Assembly: GCA_007922225.1 (NCBI GenBank)
Contig: ML680005.1
Coordinates: forward strand, 248,001-312,000
Origin: Emydura subglobosa
Lineage: Eukaryota; Chordata; Testudines; Chelidae
Length of the DNA stretch: 64,000 nucleotides
Direction: 5' to 3'
Each line of letters starts with the position of its first letter. Within the stretch, counting starts at the first letter, position 1. Positions 38,901 to 48,829 of the stretch are shown in pieces. The notes beneath the pieces were generated by a model. The model was not told the DNA's origin. It searched no databases and was given only the letters and a program-made list of their open reading frames with translations. The position numbers and the translations under genes are program-made.

Positions 38901-38961
38901 GCACCTGCCATCTTTCCTGCACCAGTTCCTGCTGCTCCGTTTCGAGGACATTCTCTATTAG
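23688..38961 (+). CDS. ASB10: Ankyrin repeat and SOCS box protein 10, complete
   Basis: Exons: 23688-23994, 34930-35197, 36074-36578, 38340-38453, 38776-38961; phases agree and the product is 459 residues (the human protein is about 467). After a divergent N-terminal part (1-102) come [15 protein letters not shown] and about seven ankyrin repeats (roughly 112-350), including [25 protein letters not shown] and [13 protein letters not shown]. Near the end, [18 protein letters not shown] and the following leucine-rich stretch form the SOCS box. ASB proteins act as substrate receptors of Cullin-5 ubiquitin ligases through Elongin B/C; the substrate of ASB10 is not settled. The ATG at 23688 is the only one in good position after the TATA-like site; a TTG-led extension upstream in frame is not believable. 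Identification is firm from full-length agreement in repeat order and C-terminus; the N-terminus is the least certain part. Intron 1 is 10.9 kb and full of retroelements. Confidence 0.95.
24288..24440. mobile_element. MITE-like fragment with a hairpin
   Basis: Begins GGCTACGTCTACACTACAAG, a typical end of high-copy sauropsid DNA elements. It contains the stem CTCACACTAGCTCT, loop CAAA, and GAGCTAGCGTGAG near 24341-24371. The right end is not clear. Confidence 0.5.
25126..25415. mobile_element. Non-autonomous DNA element with inverted ends
   Basis: Left end AGGGCTTGTCTGGATGAAGA and right end CTTGTCTGGACAAGCCTT are inverted relatives (GGCTTGTC). Inside, GTTAGTGTGCAGCAAG and GTGCTTTGCACTAAC are partly answering arms. 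The centre carries a foreign-looking stretch shared with 24607-24668. Confidence 0.5.
25696..25903. mobile_element. hAT-like non-autonomous element, 208 bp
   Basis: Starts CAGGGGTTCTCAAACG and ends CAGTTTGAGAGCCCCTG, good inverted ends of hAT type. The 8-base flanks ATCTCATA and ATCTAGTG agree at five positions only, so the insertion is old. No coding capacity. Confidence 0.75.
26544..27245 (-). mobile_element. CR1 LINE fragment, antisense
   Basis: From the CR1 3' end (CATAGAATCACAGAAGATCA in reverse) through the 3' UTR and the last part of ORF2 to the GTCCCCAGTCTG block near 27245. Several frame breaks. Confidence 0.9.
27380..27625 (+). mobile_element. Ty3/gypsy pol remnant, left piece (start of RT)
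   Basis: With small frameshifts the plus strand reads [16 protein letters not shown], then EKP, then CRRLNSLT and PLP...DTLDKM. These are the first blocks of a Ty3/gypsy reverse transcriptase. The next expected block, around DLVSGYHQI, is found only at 29174, after the CR1. Disabled by frameshifts. Confidence 0.7.
27625..29173 (+). mobile_element. Young CR1 LINE, 5'-truncated, inserted in the gypsy remnant
   Basis: Starts within the RT core ([16 protein letters not shown]) and runs to the 3' tail ATTCTATGATTCTATGATTA. The endonuclease domain is missing. It is among the least decayed CR1 copies in the window. Confidence 0.92.
27630..29036 (+). CDS. CR1 ORF2 fragment: reverse transcriptase
   Basis: A single open frame of about 470 codons covers the RT. 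Motif [14 protein letters not shown], motif [22 protein letters not shown] (residues shortened to the core) and motif C KFADDTKL are all intact, followed by the conserved [20 protein letters not shown] block. A stop (TAG) after VVESSSL ends the frame about ten residues early compared with sister copies, which continue to EVFKLRLDK. No start codon of its own and no endonuclease, so it cannot move by itself. Confidence 0.88.
   Translation, partial: SMGPDAMHPRVLRELAEVISEPLAIIFESSWQQGEVPDDWKKANIVPIFKKGRKEDPGNYRPVSLTSIPGKIKEQVLKESILRHLEERKVIRNSQHGFTKGKSCLTNLIACYDEVTGSVDVGKAGDVIYLDFSKAFDTVSHSILISKLKKYGLDKWTIKWIENWLEHRAQRVVINGSMSSWQPVTSGVPQGSVLGPVLFNIFINDLEDGVDCTLSKFADDTKLAGVVDTLEGRDRIQSDLNKLEDWAKRNLMRFNKDKCRVLHLGRKNPMHSYRLGTDEPGSSSAERDLGVTVDKKLDMSQQCALVAKKANSILGCISRSIASRSREVIIPLYSALVRPHLEYCVQFWAPHYKKDVDKLERVQRRATKMIRGLEHRTYEERLRELGLFSLQKRRVRGDLIAAFNYLKGGSREDGARLFSVVADDRTRSNGLKLQGGRSRLDIRKKFFTRRVVKHWNRLPREVVESSSL
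29174..31200 (+). mobile_element. Ty3/gypsy pol remnant, right piece (RT, RNase H, integrase)
   Basis: [12 protein letters not shown] opens the piece at 29174. Then come [20 protein letters not shown] (after a ruined YLDD site), [20 protein letters not shown] with [13 protein letters not shown] (connection), and an RNase H region with the reading [13 protein letters not shown] and [15 protein letters not shown] in shifting frames. Near 30900-31170 the integrase C-terminal part reads [13 protein letters not shown] and [14 protein letters not shown]. Many stops and frameshifts; no LTRs recognised. Confidence 0.75.
31660..32400 (+). mobile_element. Old CR1 fragment, sense
   Basis: Reads as a diverged C-terminal CR1 ORF2 ([38 protein letters not shown]) and ends TTCTATGAATCCAAGATTCT. 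More diverged than most copies here, so older or of another subfamily. Confidence 0.85.
32643..32860 (-). mobile_element. 3' end of a LINE, antisense
   Basis: TAAGAACGTAAGAACAGCCA to about 32860 is the reverse complement, with changes, of the 3' end at 62500-62672, which there directly follows a LINE RT. It is therefore that family's 3' UTR (or a SINE borrowing it). Confidence 0.75.
32861..34929. other. ASB10 intron 1, right part: GC-rich, unassigned
   Basis: No exon supported. C-rich and G-rich runs (32940-32960, 34011-34025) and a second copy of a dispersed repeat (34070-34240) are the only clear features. Several overlapping open frames exist on both strands but share no recognisable family. 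Confidence 0.4.
34070..34240 (+). repeat. Dispersed repeat, copy 2 of 2
   Basis: GGGGCCAAAGGTGTTAACGT, CCCAAGCCCTATTCGGCATT and AACCTTTTATGGAAGATACAG match, in order, the copy at 1670-1900. Family unknown. Confidence 0.5.
34930..35197 (+). CDS. ASB10: ASB10 exon 2
   Basis: Acceptor CTGCTGCAG, donor GTGAGT at 35198. Encodes [20 protein letters not shown] and the ankyrin repeats [20 protein letters not shown] and [15 protein letters not shown] (third repeat continues in exon 3). Phase 1 in, phase 2 out. Confidence 0.95.
36074..36578 (+). CDS. ASB10: ASB10 exon 3
   Basis: Acceptor GCCGTGCAG, donor GTGTGG at 36579. The largest coding exon (168 codons), with ankyrin repeats beginning [73 protein letters not shown] and [10 protein letters not shown], and the conserved end [19 protein letters not shown]. 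Confidence 0.95.
36579..38339. other. ASB10 intron 3
   Basis: No exon and no clear transposon. Mostly GC-rich, but 37890-38060 is an AT-rich island with TAATTA, AGATAA and CAGCTG-type motifs, unlike its surroundings. Confidence 0.5.
38340..38453 (+). CDS. ASB10: ASB10 exon 4
   Basis: Acceptor CTGCTGCAG, donor GTAAGA at 38454; 38 codons. Encodes [20 protein letters not shown], matching the family's SCPRTIEVLMN-type linker between ankyrin repeats and SOCS box. Confidence 0.93.
38776..38961 (+). CDS. ASB10: ASB10 exon 5 (SOCS box)
   Basis: Acceptor CTCCTTACAG; stop TAG at 38959-38961. Encodes [20 protein letters not shown] then [13 protein letters not shown], the Elongin B/C-binding box, and a leucine/proline-rich Cullin box region, ending FEDILY. 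Confidence 0.95.
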   Translation, partial: KHPDFYESLFSLGQRPRSLQHLARCTLRNYLEGRLLQILPELHLPSFLHQFLLLRFEDILY

Positions 38962-39313
38962 GGGCCTGGATTGAGCACCTCTAAATCCTTTATTGGCTTT
39001 GAATTCTTATGCCTAGCCCTGCCCTGCCCGTGACAGCCCCTCCCAAAGCAGCTGCGCCTGTGACAGCTTTGCCCTCCACGCTCACACCAGCCAATGCCCG
39101 CCCTTCCATGCCCATGCCACCCCATATCCACCATTCCCAATGTGGCCTGTGCCAGGTCTGCCCTTTGTACTGACAGCTGAGACGCCCTCTGGGCCCACAC
39201 TGACCCGGCTTATCCCATGCCAGTGGGGTCTGTTGCCATAGCCTGAGCTGGGACCTGCCTCTTGTGGGGCCATTTCTCTGGCCATTTCTCTGGCCCTACG
39301 GAAGAGTTTTTGG

Positions 39314-39319
39314 AATAAA
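39314..39319 (+). terminator. ASB10: Probable ASB10 poly(A) signal
   Basis: AATAAA about 350 bases after the stop codon, the first in sense orientation, followed by GT-rich sequence (CCTGGTCTTTGTATAG). A 3' UTR of that size is plausible. Confidence 0.55.
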
Positions 39320-42005
39320 TCCTGGTCTTTGTATAGCCGCGCTTGCACATGCGTCCTTCCTTGTCCCACCGGGGGCTGCCATCTGACGTGCCCCTGCTGG
39401 CGCGGTGTCTGCAGAACAAGTGGTGCCATGGCTGCAGGGAAGGGCTGAGAACTTGAGTACAAAGGGTTAATAAGCAAACTGCCCCTTAGCACCCTGTATA
39501 GGGGAGACAGGAAATGCTCCTCAGATAACTGGAGCAAAATGAAAAAGATGGATGGGGAGGGACTGGGGGTGCAGAAGGCATTTGGACAACGCAGACACAG
39601 TCTCTGGCTGCTGCCTCCCCCTCCATCGGTAGCTTTTTTGGTCTGTCGATAGCACTGACGTGTGGCAGAGCCAGCTTGTCGTTCACGCTGACTGGGCATG
39701 CTGGATTCTCAGCACCTCACATTCCTTGTTCTTTCCATGGCCTCAGCTCAGCTGCTGCCTAGCGTGAAGGGGCCACGTGCCACCAGCTCCTCCCATCAGG
39801 TCGGTACTGCCATCACTACCACAGATGTGACCAGGGCCTTGTGGGAAGGGCCCCAGTGATACAGTGTCTGATGGAGCCTGCTTCTCCGGGCAGCTGTAGA
39901 CCCCCCAGCGGATCCACCGTCTCTGGGTGAAGCACTGCTGGCGCCAGGGACATGAAGTCAGTTTAACTCAGGGAATAACGGGGGTGGTGTTGTGGGTGGG
40001 TTGTTTCTGCCCCACAGCGCTTCAGGTCTTTGTTACTTTGGAAATGTAGAAATTTGTGGTGTGCAGCCAGGATCCCGGCCTGCCATTCTTCTCTCTCACT
40101 GTCTGCACCAGCAGGGTATGTGGCTCCACCTTGGCTTGTGCAAGTGCAAGAGGCACGCAGCAGCGAGGCAGTCGCATCGCATGGCCATTTCCTGAGCCAA
40201 GATTAATTAGCGCAGTGGCAGCGCTGCTTGCGTTAAGTTTTGGGAGTTGCTTACCATGTAAAAGATGAGTATTCTAAGTGCTCCAAAATCCATTTGCTAA
40301 CTTGGATTGGCTTGAAATTCGTTGTACTCCATGGGGGTACCAGGCAGGATTAGAGATTCAATTTTGGGGTCATTTGAACAAGGGGTTCCTGAGATATGAC
40401 CCCCCAAAATGTTTTTTTCAAAAATCATCTGGTTCTTATAAATGTTTGCTGACTCCCGGGGCTGAAACTGACCCACTGCTCCACCCCTAACTGATTAAAA
40501 CCCTCGGGATTTATCTCAGCTAGTGCATGGCACCTGCTCCCTGTGGGGAAGCAAAACTGAAAAAGTTATTCAAGGTAAACTTTGTTGCTTCTTGTCGACG
40601 GGAGCTCATGACACTCCAAGGAGCAGAATGCCCGTGTGTAGCAGGACGAGGTCTCTCTTAACAGCTGCAGACTTTGCAGGCACCTGGCTGGCTGTAGCTG
40701 CGTGGCTGAAGGTGACGTGCTAGGCTGCCCAGTCAGACTCTGGTTTTACTTCAGAACTATTGCCAGGGGAATTAGCAGTAACTAATTACAGGGAGGATGG
40801 AAAATACTACTAGGTAGTTGGAAACATGTAATCCGAACTCCTGCTCTTCATGTGTTTCTTGACCAATAAACTGAGGGTGATGGAAGGAAAGCAGATTGCT
40901 GGGTCATTCGGTCCAGGGGTCCCTGAGACACAGTTGCACTAACATGAGCTACTCAGGGCCATTCCAGATTCTTGTACCTGTTTTGGTGCAGAGCCAGGGA
41001 ATTTGGAGGGGCTGGGAAGTGGAGGGTGGGGGACTCTGCCCCTTTGCTAATTTTCACCCCTTTGGGGCGAGGGGCAGCTCATCTGCAGACAACCACCCTT
41101 GTTAATGTAAGGGACAATCAGACATTCTCTTTTGAAACCCAGTTCAATGACTACAGCTTTGATGAAGTGGGTTTCCAAAAACCTAGGTTTTGGCCGAGCC
41201 CTCAGGGAATAAAAGTGGCTCATCCTCAAGAGGACCTTTGCTCTCTGGGAGCTTGGAAGTGCTGACACCTTCCCCACTCCAGCAACATATTGGGGAAGGG
41301 GGAAGAGCAGCCACGCCATCTGTGCCCTGGACCCTCACTCCCTGATCAATACCCTCCCTCTGCCACCGTTCCTCCCCAGGGCTGCTCCACCAGGCCAAGG
41401 CAGGGGGCTGAGGAACTCACCTTCCTTTCAGTGCTCTCTGGTCAGGGGAAGGAACCTAGAACTCCCCGCCTTCCCCACACTGCCCCCAGCAGTGGGGCAA
41501 GAGCTCCAAGCTCAGCCTTCCTCTGGCTGCTGCTTCTAGAGGGAAAGGAGAGGTGGGGGGGGGGAGGAGAGAAAGGGAGGGGGTCAGAGCTGGGCAGTGG
41601 AGAATATGGGGGAGGCTTCAGCTCTGCCCCTAAACCTCCCACATGCAAACCCTCCATTTCTGCCCCCCATTGAAACTAGCCTACGGTGCTGAGCCTGGGC
41701 TGGGGACCTGAGAACGAGCATGTCAGTGCATGGCACAGGCAGACCCTGCTGAGACAGGCCTACTTGGGCTTTGACACTGACCCCGCAGGAAGGGGGAGAA
41801 GGTGCAAGGAGCGCACTGGAGCAGGTCGCACCTCTGAGAGCAATTGTTTCAGGCGGTATCCATCGTCATGGGGTGTCCTCATTCATCGGAGAACATCACA
41901 CTGAGATGAACGGGCCACTTCACCTCTCTGAGTCTGCTCACCAGGGATACCAGCATCTAGCCCCTCACTTCAATCTGAACCAGCGAATACCTGACATCCA
42001 CTCCT
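39320..42005. other. Unassigned region downstream of ASB10
   Basis: No gene recognised. The part at 40270-40480 and 40900-41210 shares phrases such as GGTCATTTGAACAAGGGGTT and GGTCATTCGGTCCAGGGGTC, and looks like decayed copies of one unnamed repeat. Homopolymer G near 41556-41566. Confidence 0.4.
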
Positions 42006-42009
42006 GATT

Positions 42010-43220
42010 TAAATACTCTGAGTGATGGAGAATCCACCACCTCCCCAGGTCAGTGAAATGCTCTGTCAAGAATGCGTGCCTTGGCTCTAGTTTGAACTTG
42101 TTCAGCTTCCAGCTAGTGGCTCACATTCTGCCTTTGTCTACAAATTAAAAAGCCGCCTGCTCTCCCTCAATTCCTCCCCATTTAGGTTCTTGTGCAATGT
42201 CATCAAGTGACCTCTGAGCCACCTCTTGGACAAACTAAATTGAGGATGTGCTTTCCTTCTCTTATGGTCAGGCAGATTTGCCGACCTTAGCCCATTCTTG
42301 TAGCTCTTTTGCTGAACCCTCTCCACTTTTTCAACACCCGTTTTAAGCACAGACACCAGAATTGGACACAGTATCTAGTAATTGTCTCACTAGCACCATC
42401 TACAGAGGCAATGCCTCTGCTCCTGGCTATTTCCAAAGATCATGTTTGTCCTCTTAGCTATAGCATTGCTCTGGGGACTCATGGTCAGTCAGTATCTACC
42501 ATGACCACAAAATCCTTTTACCATGTCACTGAATGCAAGGACACAGTCCCCACCCTGTTAAGCGTGACCTGTCGTCTTAGTTCCTAGATGGATGATCTTG
42601 CACTGAGCTGTACCAAACCCAAGTTGTTCCAATCAATGCAGCTAAAAGCCTTCCAGATCAGTCTGTGGAACTGACCTGGCCCATCGCGAATTACCAACCT
42701 GCCAACTTGTGAGGCATTTGCAATATTTGTCATAGTCACAGATGAATAAATTCCAAATCCAGAGGGTACAATTGTGATACTCTAGTCTGATCTCCTGTGT
42801 AACAAAATAGTCCCCCAAATAATTCCTTTTGAACTAGAACAAATCTTTTAAAAACCTGTCAAATACCACACCCGACTGGTAAATTGTTCCAGTGATATTC
42901 CGGCTAATGTTTAAAAATGTATGCCTCACTTCCAGTCTGGCGTTGTGTGCCTTCACCTGCCAGCCCGCGGAGCTTGTTATGTATTTGTTATCAAATACCT
43001 GTGCCCCAGGTAGGTACGTATGGACTGGGGTCAAGTCAAGCCATAACCTTCTCTTTGTTAAGCTAAAGAACTTGCGCGCCTTGAGCCTGTCGCTATATGG
43101 CATGTTACCAGCAATGACTTCATTGATAAAGATATTGAGCAGCACTGGGCCAAGAACTGATCCCCTAGATACACCCCGGGGTGTAATAGCCATTGGCTGC
43201 TTGTGTTTCTCTGAGTCCAG
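42010..43220 (-). mobile_element. Old CR1 LINE, antisense
   Basis: From AGAATCCACCACCTCCCCAG (3' side) through CAGAATTGGACACAGTATCT to ATTGAGCAGCACTGGGCCAA, AACTGATCCCCTAGATACAC (the [18 protein letters not shown] block in reverse). Heavily decayed. Confidence 0.85.
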
Positions 43221-43406
43221 ATGGGTTTTGTAAAACGCAGCACCTTCACTTACAGAGATCTTGCTCTGTCCTGGCCTACTATCACTACACTGAGATCTCT
43301 GGGATTGCAGCTCTGCATTAATAGTCAGCCCAGGGCAGGGACTTTTGCCCAGGCACTCCTGATCCAGCCCATCACTTCCAGCTGAGCTGGAGCAGATCTG
43401 CTGGAT

Positions 43407-43534
43407 CAGTGTTTTTCAACCTTCTCTCATCTGTGGGCCCCTAAAAAATATTGAATGACGGTGTGGCCCCTTAGGAAATCTTAGACCTAGTCTGACTCTC
43501 CAGGGGTCCACAGAGCACAGGTTGAAACGCACCG
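43407..43534. mobile_element. Short hAT-like element
   Basis: Starts CAGTGTTTTTCAACCTT and ends ACAGGTTGAAACGCACCG, inverted ends that agree in most positions. The inside has the GGGCCCCTAAAAAATATTG phrase of non-autonomous hAT elements. The target duplication is not clear. Confidence 0.6.
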
Positions 43535-46500
43535 TGAGAGAGCGGCCCAGCCTGGATTTACAGCCCCTGAAGTGGAGAATGCACGCCATCTCTCAGGAAG
43601 CTGTGCCAATAGTTCATGACCCGCACTGGGAAACACTGGAATCTTAGTTCCCAGTTTTCTGGTTTCAGCTGCTGCCCACGCGATATCGATCTCTATCTGT
43701 CTGCTAGGTCAAAGTGGCACGAGCTGCTGGGCACCCCCTGGGACAGTCCCGTACAAAGGGGTAGAGGAGGCTGACCAGCCAGTGGTCGTCTGGCAGGCAG
43801 TGCCCTTCTGCTGCTGCTGTTCAGGTCATGGTCGTGCTGAGCGATGGGGCCCCACTATGCGAAAGGCTGAACAAAGACACAGGGCGTGTCCCTGTCTGGG
43901 AATGCGGGGGGAGTACAGAGATGAGATGAGACAAACAAGCAGGTGTTTGCACAGATCGAACCAGAGGATCAACATCAACCCCAGCAGGATTTACTGGCTG
44001 CCTCAGTGCAACCAGCCAGCAAACCCTGCCTGGCCCTAGGGCTGTAGAGTCTGTCCCGCAGAGCTCTGGGTGGCTGGACGTGCCCCTGACCTGCTAGGCC
44101 AGGAGAATAGACCTACCCCGAGGGACTGCTGGAGCTGACAAGGGAGCCTGTGAGCTGCTGGAGGGCAGCAGAGTCCCTGGGGCAGGAAGGCACTGATGGG
44201 AAGTGCTCATTGGTCTTCTGCTGCAGAGTGTGTGAGCTGCTGGAGGAGGGTTTGCTGGACGGCTGGAGGAAGCTTCTGTAGCACATTCGCTTCCAGACCG
44301 TGGCTGGAGGTTGCTGCCCTGTGACTGGTATTCCCGTAAGAGAGACCAGCTGAGCGAGGCACTATCTTTTACTGGGCCAGCGCCTGCTGCTGAGAGAGAC
44401 CAGCTTTATTCCCTAGTGAGGCCGTGGGACGCTGGGTCTGGCCCACACTTGTCTTTATCCTGATCCCTGGCTTCAGGGGCTGAGGACAATTCTGAGCGGA
44501 ATCACTGCTGCAGCCGCTCCAGGAGCTGCTGGCGTCAGACTCGCGGGCTGTGATTGCCAGGGTCGCTCCCAGCGGGCCTGGCCCTGTTTGAAAGCTAGAT
44601 AAGAGTCAGGCTCCCCTCGGGCCCGTCTGCCGCAGCAGCTGCTCTTCCTTTCCTCCGTGGCTCAGCCCCTCAGGGCTCTGGGAGGGGCTGTCTGGCCCTG
44701 GGCCTCGTACCCCTTAGAGTGTCTGTTTAGTCCAGCACCGCCTTGGTCCTGGCCAGTCCCTGGCTGAGGGGAGATGGAACGTGCCGGTCATTGCACACCA
44801 AACTGCTGAGCGGGCTCCCTCCCGCTCCCCTGACCGAGGGGTGGACCTGGGCCAGGCCCCCCAGCTGCCTCCACAGAGGGTGGTGGAGCCCCGGGGTAAA
44901 GCAGTTGTACCCCACAGGCCTGCACGGCACCATTTGGTGTAACCAGTGGGCGGATACACAGTTCTTCTTCGTGTGTGTGTGTGTGTGTGTGTGTGTGAGG
45001 GGAGGGGGGGACACGACTCTATGGCAGCTTGTCTGAGCCGGGTGGGGTGACTGTGTTAGCTGGGCCAGAGAATCATCCAGAAAACGGGTGTGGCCAGCAT
45101 TCGGCACATTCATTGGCTGTTTGAAGCTACTTAGCTGATTTCCATTGTGGGCAAGGAGCTTGGCAGGACACGTCCAGTAACAAGAACTGGAGGGGTGAGG
45201 GAGGAAATGGGGCCAAGTGGCGTTCAGTAGTGAAGCAGTGCAAGGCCCAGGGGGTTCAGGGACTCTGCCCGTTCGCTGGATTTAGCTGGCTGGTTCCCTC
45301 GCCCGCTGGAGAAGAAACTTGCTAGAATTGCTGTAAAGGTGCAAGGGGGTTTGAGGACGACTGTGGAACCAGGCAGTTTCCCAGCTGTAAGGGGCTGGCT
45401 TGGCCTGCGGAGGGCGGGGAGAAAGGTAAAGCCTCCCAGCGAAGTGCAGGTAGGTGCATGTGACTAATGACACTTTGTATTGGCCGAGGGATAGTAGCAC
45501 GTGCTGGACCTTGGGCAAGCCCCGCTGACAGTGTTGGGTTTTAAAAGCTGTGGCTGCAGCCGTCGTGGCTGGGTTAGTGATGCTTTGTGCGCACCTGTCC
45601 GGGCACCGGTTTAGGAGGCGTTTGTCCACTAGCGATGTTCCGTCTCGTTTGGTCTTGGCGCTGTAATGTTCTAGTTTAGACACACACAAGTCCCGAGACG
45701 ACTGAACTCTGCCTGTGCCTCAGCAGAGAGGTCGCAGAGTTGGGAAACACCACTTCCGAGCTGTGGCTCCTTTAAGAAACCAGTCCAGGACCTGGATCCA
45801 GGAGGAGGAGAGCCTAGCTGAGGGGGGTGCCAGGAAGCCCCTGCCCTGCTATAAAGCGTGTTCTTGTTTGCATTTAGCCCTGCATACTCTGCATACAGGC
45901 AGGGGTCAGCTGCGGTGCAGGAAGGGGAAAGATGCTGTCCCTGCACACAGCACCACCTCGGGCCCTTGCCAGGGGCTATCTGCTGCAGCGAGACGGGGGA
46001 GGGCACCCCATAGCTCGGGGGGAAGGGGAAGGCTGAGTGGCCTGTGCTAGGCGGGAGGTCAGACGAGGTGATCGCAACGGATCCTCTGGCCTTGGGATCT
46101 GTGCTGCGGTGGCATGCTCAGCCGTGGCGGGCCCTGTGGAGATAGACCCGCTCACTGGGCACTCCATTGCCACAGGTGGTGAATGGGAGACTGCTCTGCC
46201 TGGGGTTCACACAGAGTGGGGTGCAGTGAGGGTGGGGTGAACCGAAGTGGGGAGCGCTCCACCCAGGGAGGTGACGTGAACACTGGCCGGAGGGGAGCAG
46301 AAGCCAGGTGGAGGGTTGCTGTGGGGCCTGTGCCCCACTAAGCTGGGCCATTCTGCAGGGACAAGGGCCCACAGCACAGAAGCAGCCATCTGCGGAGTTG
46401 CATAGTGCAGGGCCTGTCCTGGCCAGGGAACCCTGTACGCTCCTTGGCCTGGATCAGAGGTGCAGAGTCCGCTTCCTCAGCGCCTGCCACTGTCTGAGTG

Positions 46501-48825
46501 CCCCAGCTCCAGCAGCTGGCCCCAGTCCACTGACTGGGCCAAACAAGTCCAGGAAACGAGTCCGCGGGTTCTGTTTTATCTGTGAGGGGCTGGAGAACGG
46601 TGCAGGGTCCCTGAGGTCTGTAAGAAGAGAAAATGTCACAGAAGCTCTGAGGGAAGTGGGGGGTCTGAGTAGGAGGGGCCAAGGGGGTTTCTAGTGGAGG
46701 GTCTCGTTGGGTGGATGGTCTGTGGGAGGGATCCCAGAGGGATCTGGGGTGGGGCTTCGTGGGCATATGGAAGGGTCTCTGAGGCTCCTCACTGGAAGGA
46801 GGTCTCTGGGGAAGGGGGAGTCAGGGAGACCTCAGGAGAGGGTCTCTGAGGGAGGTTATCACTGGGACGGGGGTCTGGAGGAGGCTTTTGGTGGGAGTAC
46901 ATGTGGGGTGTCTCTGGGGGAGGAGGGGTCTAAGGGGGATTGTCTTCCTGGGAAGCAGCCTTGTGGGAGGTGGGGGGGTGTCTGGGGGAGTTCTCAGGTG
47001 GGGAGGAGTCAGGGGGATGGTGTCAGTGGAAGGCGGGGAGGCTCAGCTGGAGGGCTCTGGGCAATGCTGAGGAGCAGGGGGGCATCTCAAGTGTTCCTGT
47101 GTCCCAGGGTGGGGCACATTCTGGGGGCACCTGTGGGCTCTTGTGTGGCAGGGGGCGGGGGGCAGGCTCCCAGGGTTTCTTGGGAGCAGCGTGGCCGAAG
47201 CAATACCCAGGGGCCAGGTGCAGCTGGTTTCCTGGGCTGGGAGGTGTGTGCGCCTAGGGGATGAAGGAGTCCCTGGTGTAGCCGGGTGGGGGTGGTATTT
47301 ACCATGGGGATATTTGGGGTGGTCCCTGGTGCACTGGGGTGCGCCTGGATGATGGGGGCTCCCGCACACTGGGAGGTGTCTCATTCCATGGTTATGCCTT
47401 GTGTTGTTGGGTCAGTTTTGCTCAGCTGCATGGCTCCCTCCGTGCCCAGCCTGCGGCCTGTGGGTGCCCTTCCTCGCCCGCCACCCCCCACTCGGGTCCG
47501 GTCACTGGACTCCGAGGCGCCCTTGCTTGGGTTGAAGCTGTCCTGCACTGTGGGTGCTTCCCCCGGCTGCCAGCAGAGGGTGCTGCAGGACACCAATGGA
47601 GGCTGCTGTCTGCTCCAGTCCTGGACACCGCACAGCCCAGGCAGCGCGGGCTTCTCCCGGCCAGGACGAGCAGCCGGCCCCTGGGCTCCAAGCGCTCTGT
47701 GCAGGCCATGCAGTGGGGCCCACAGGTCCCTGGGCCGGACGCTGCACAGACCCAGCGGCAGTGGCCTGCAGCACCATCGTGCATTGCACGGTTCCCATGG
47801 AAATGACACACACCTCCTCATCCTGGTACAGACCAGCACCCCAGAGCGCACTCCTGGCGTGGCTTGAGGGGTCCAGCCAGCGCCTGCCGGGGGGAGTCTC
47901 TCTGCTTACCTGACCCTAGATGTCAAAGGCTCCTGTTCTAAAGCTGCCGAACCAGGGTCTGTCCCGCCGGGCCCCTGCACGTTCCGTGGCGAAAGCTGGT
48001 GTGGGACGCTGTTCCATCTTCGTTGGCTGTGCTTTCCTAAGCTAGGGGTTACCTCCTCTGGTGTGTTCCAGGGACACCGGGGCTGCATTGTTGGAGGGTG
48101 CCGAGGTCTCACTTTTGCTGGTGGCTTTGGCCTGTCTGAGGTTCTGCCAGCCGGTGTTTATTCCCATTATGGCAGCTCAGCAGCCCAGTCGGGAGCAGGC
48201 CCCGTCTGCGCAGATACAAGCAGAACGTTGGTTTCCTTCACTTGGCCTGTCCAGTAGCAGCCAGGGGACGTGGGTCTCTCTGCCATGTCCTCTCCCAGGG
48301 CTGGAGTTTCTTTGCTGAGTCTCTGCTGTGGGGGAGGCATGACTCAGCAAGGTCAGAGGCTGGGTCTCGGGTCATGGCACTTCACCCTTGCTCTTCTCTA
48401 CCCCAGCGTGTCCCCCGAAAGCACTGGCCTGGTTCCCAGTCTGGTTTTCAGCACTGCCAGGCTCAGGTGGGGCCCTGGCCAAGTCACGTTGGACCAGGTT
48501 CTCAGAAAAGCTCGTCTCCCAGGTAAACACCAAACTCAATGGCCACGTGCTCCAGAGTCAGTAGGGTGGGTGCTCGCTGAACCTTGGGAAGAGCCCGGGG
48601 GGGTGCTCAGCACTTCGGGGGGGGGCTGGCCCATAGATAGGTGCCCAACTGGGCACTCAGCTGGCTGTCTGGACACTGGAGCAGGCTGTGCTCTGGCCAG
48701 CAACGCTGGAGCAATGATACATCCTAACTCCAGCCCTCAACCCCCGCCTCACTCCTGGCACTGCCATGGGTTACTCACATCTTATTTTATGCCGTGGGGC
48801 TGGATGGGGTGTTGAAAAGTCACCA
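43535..48825. other. Unassigned GC-rich region
   Basis: No host gene, homeobox or RNA gene recognised. It holds a (GT)n run (44971-44997), a foldback-arm relative near 44340-44410, and G-rich low-complexity sequence at 46700-47350. Overlapping open frames of up to 190 codons on both strands near 47280-47870 come from GC-rich composition. Distal regulatory sequence cannot be excluded. Confidence 0.4.
44971..44997 (+). repeat. (GT)n microsatellite
   Basis: About 13 GT units followed by GAGGGGAGGGG. Confidence 0.9.
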
Positions 48826-48829
48826 CACC

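Noticed and set aside
45700..48300. A host gene such as a homeobox gene in the GC-rich region right of ASB10
   Set aside because: In mammals GBX1 lies on this side of ASB10, but no homeodomain code (for example WFQNRR) was found in any frame I could read.
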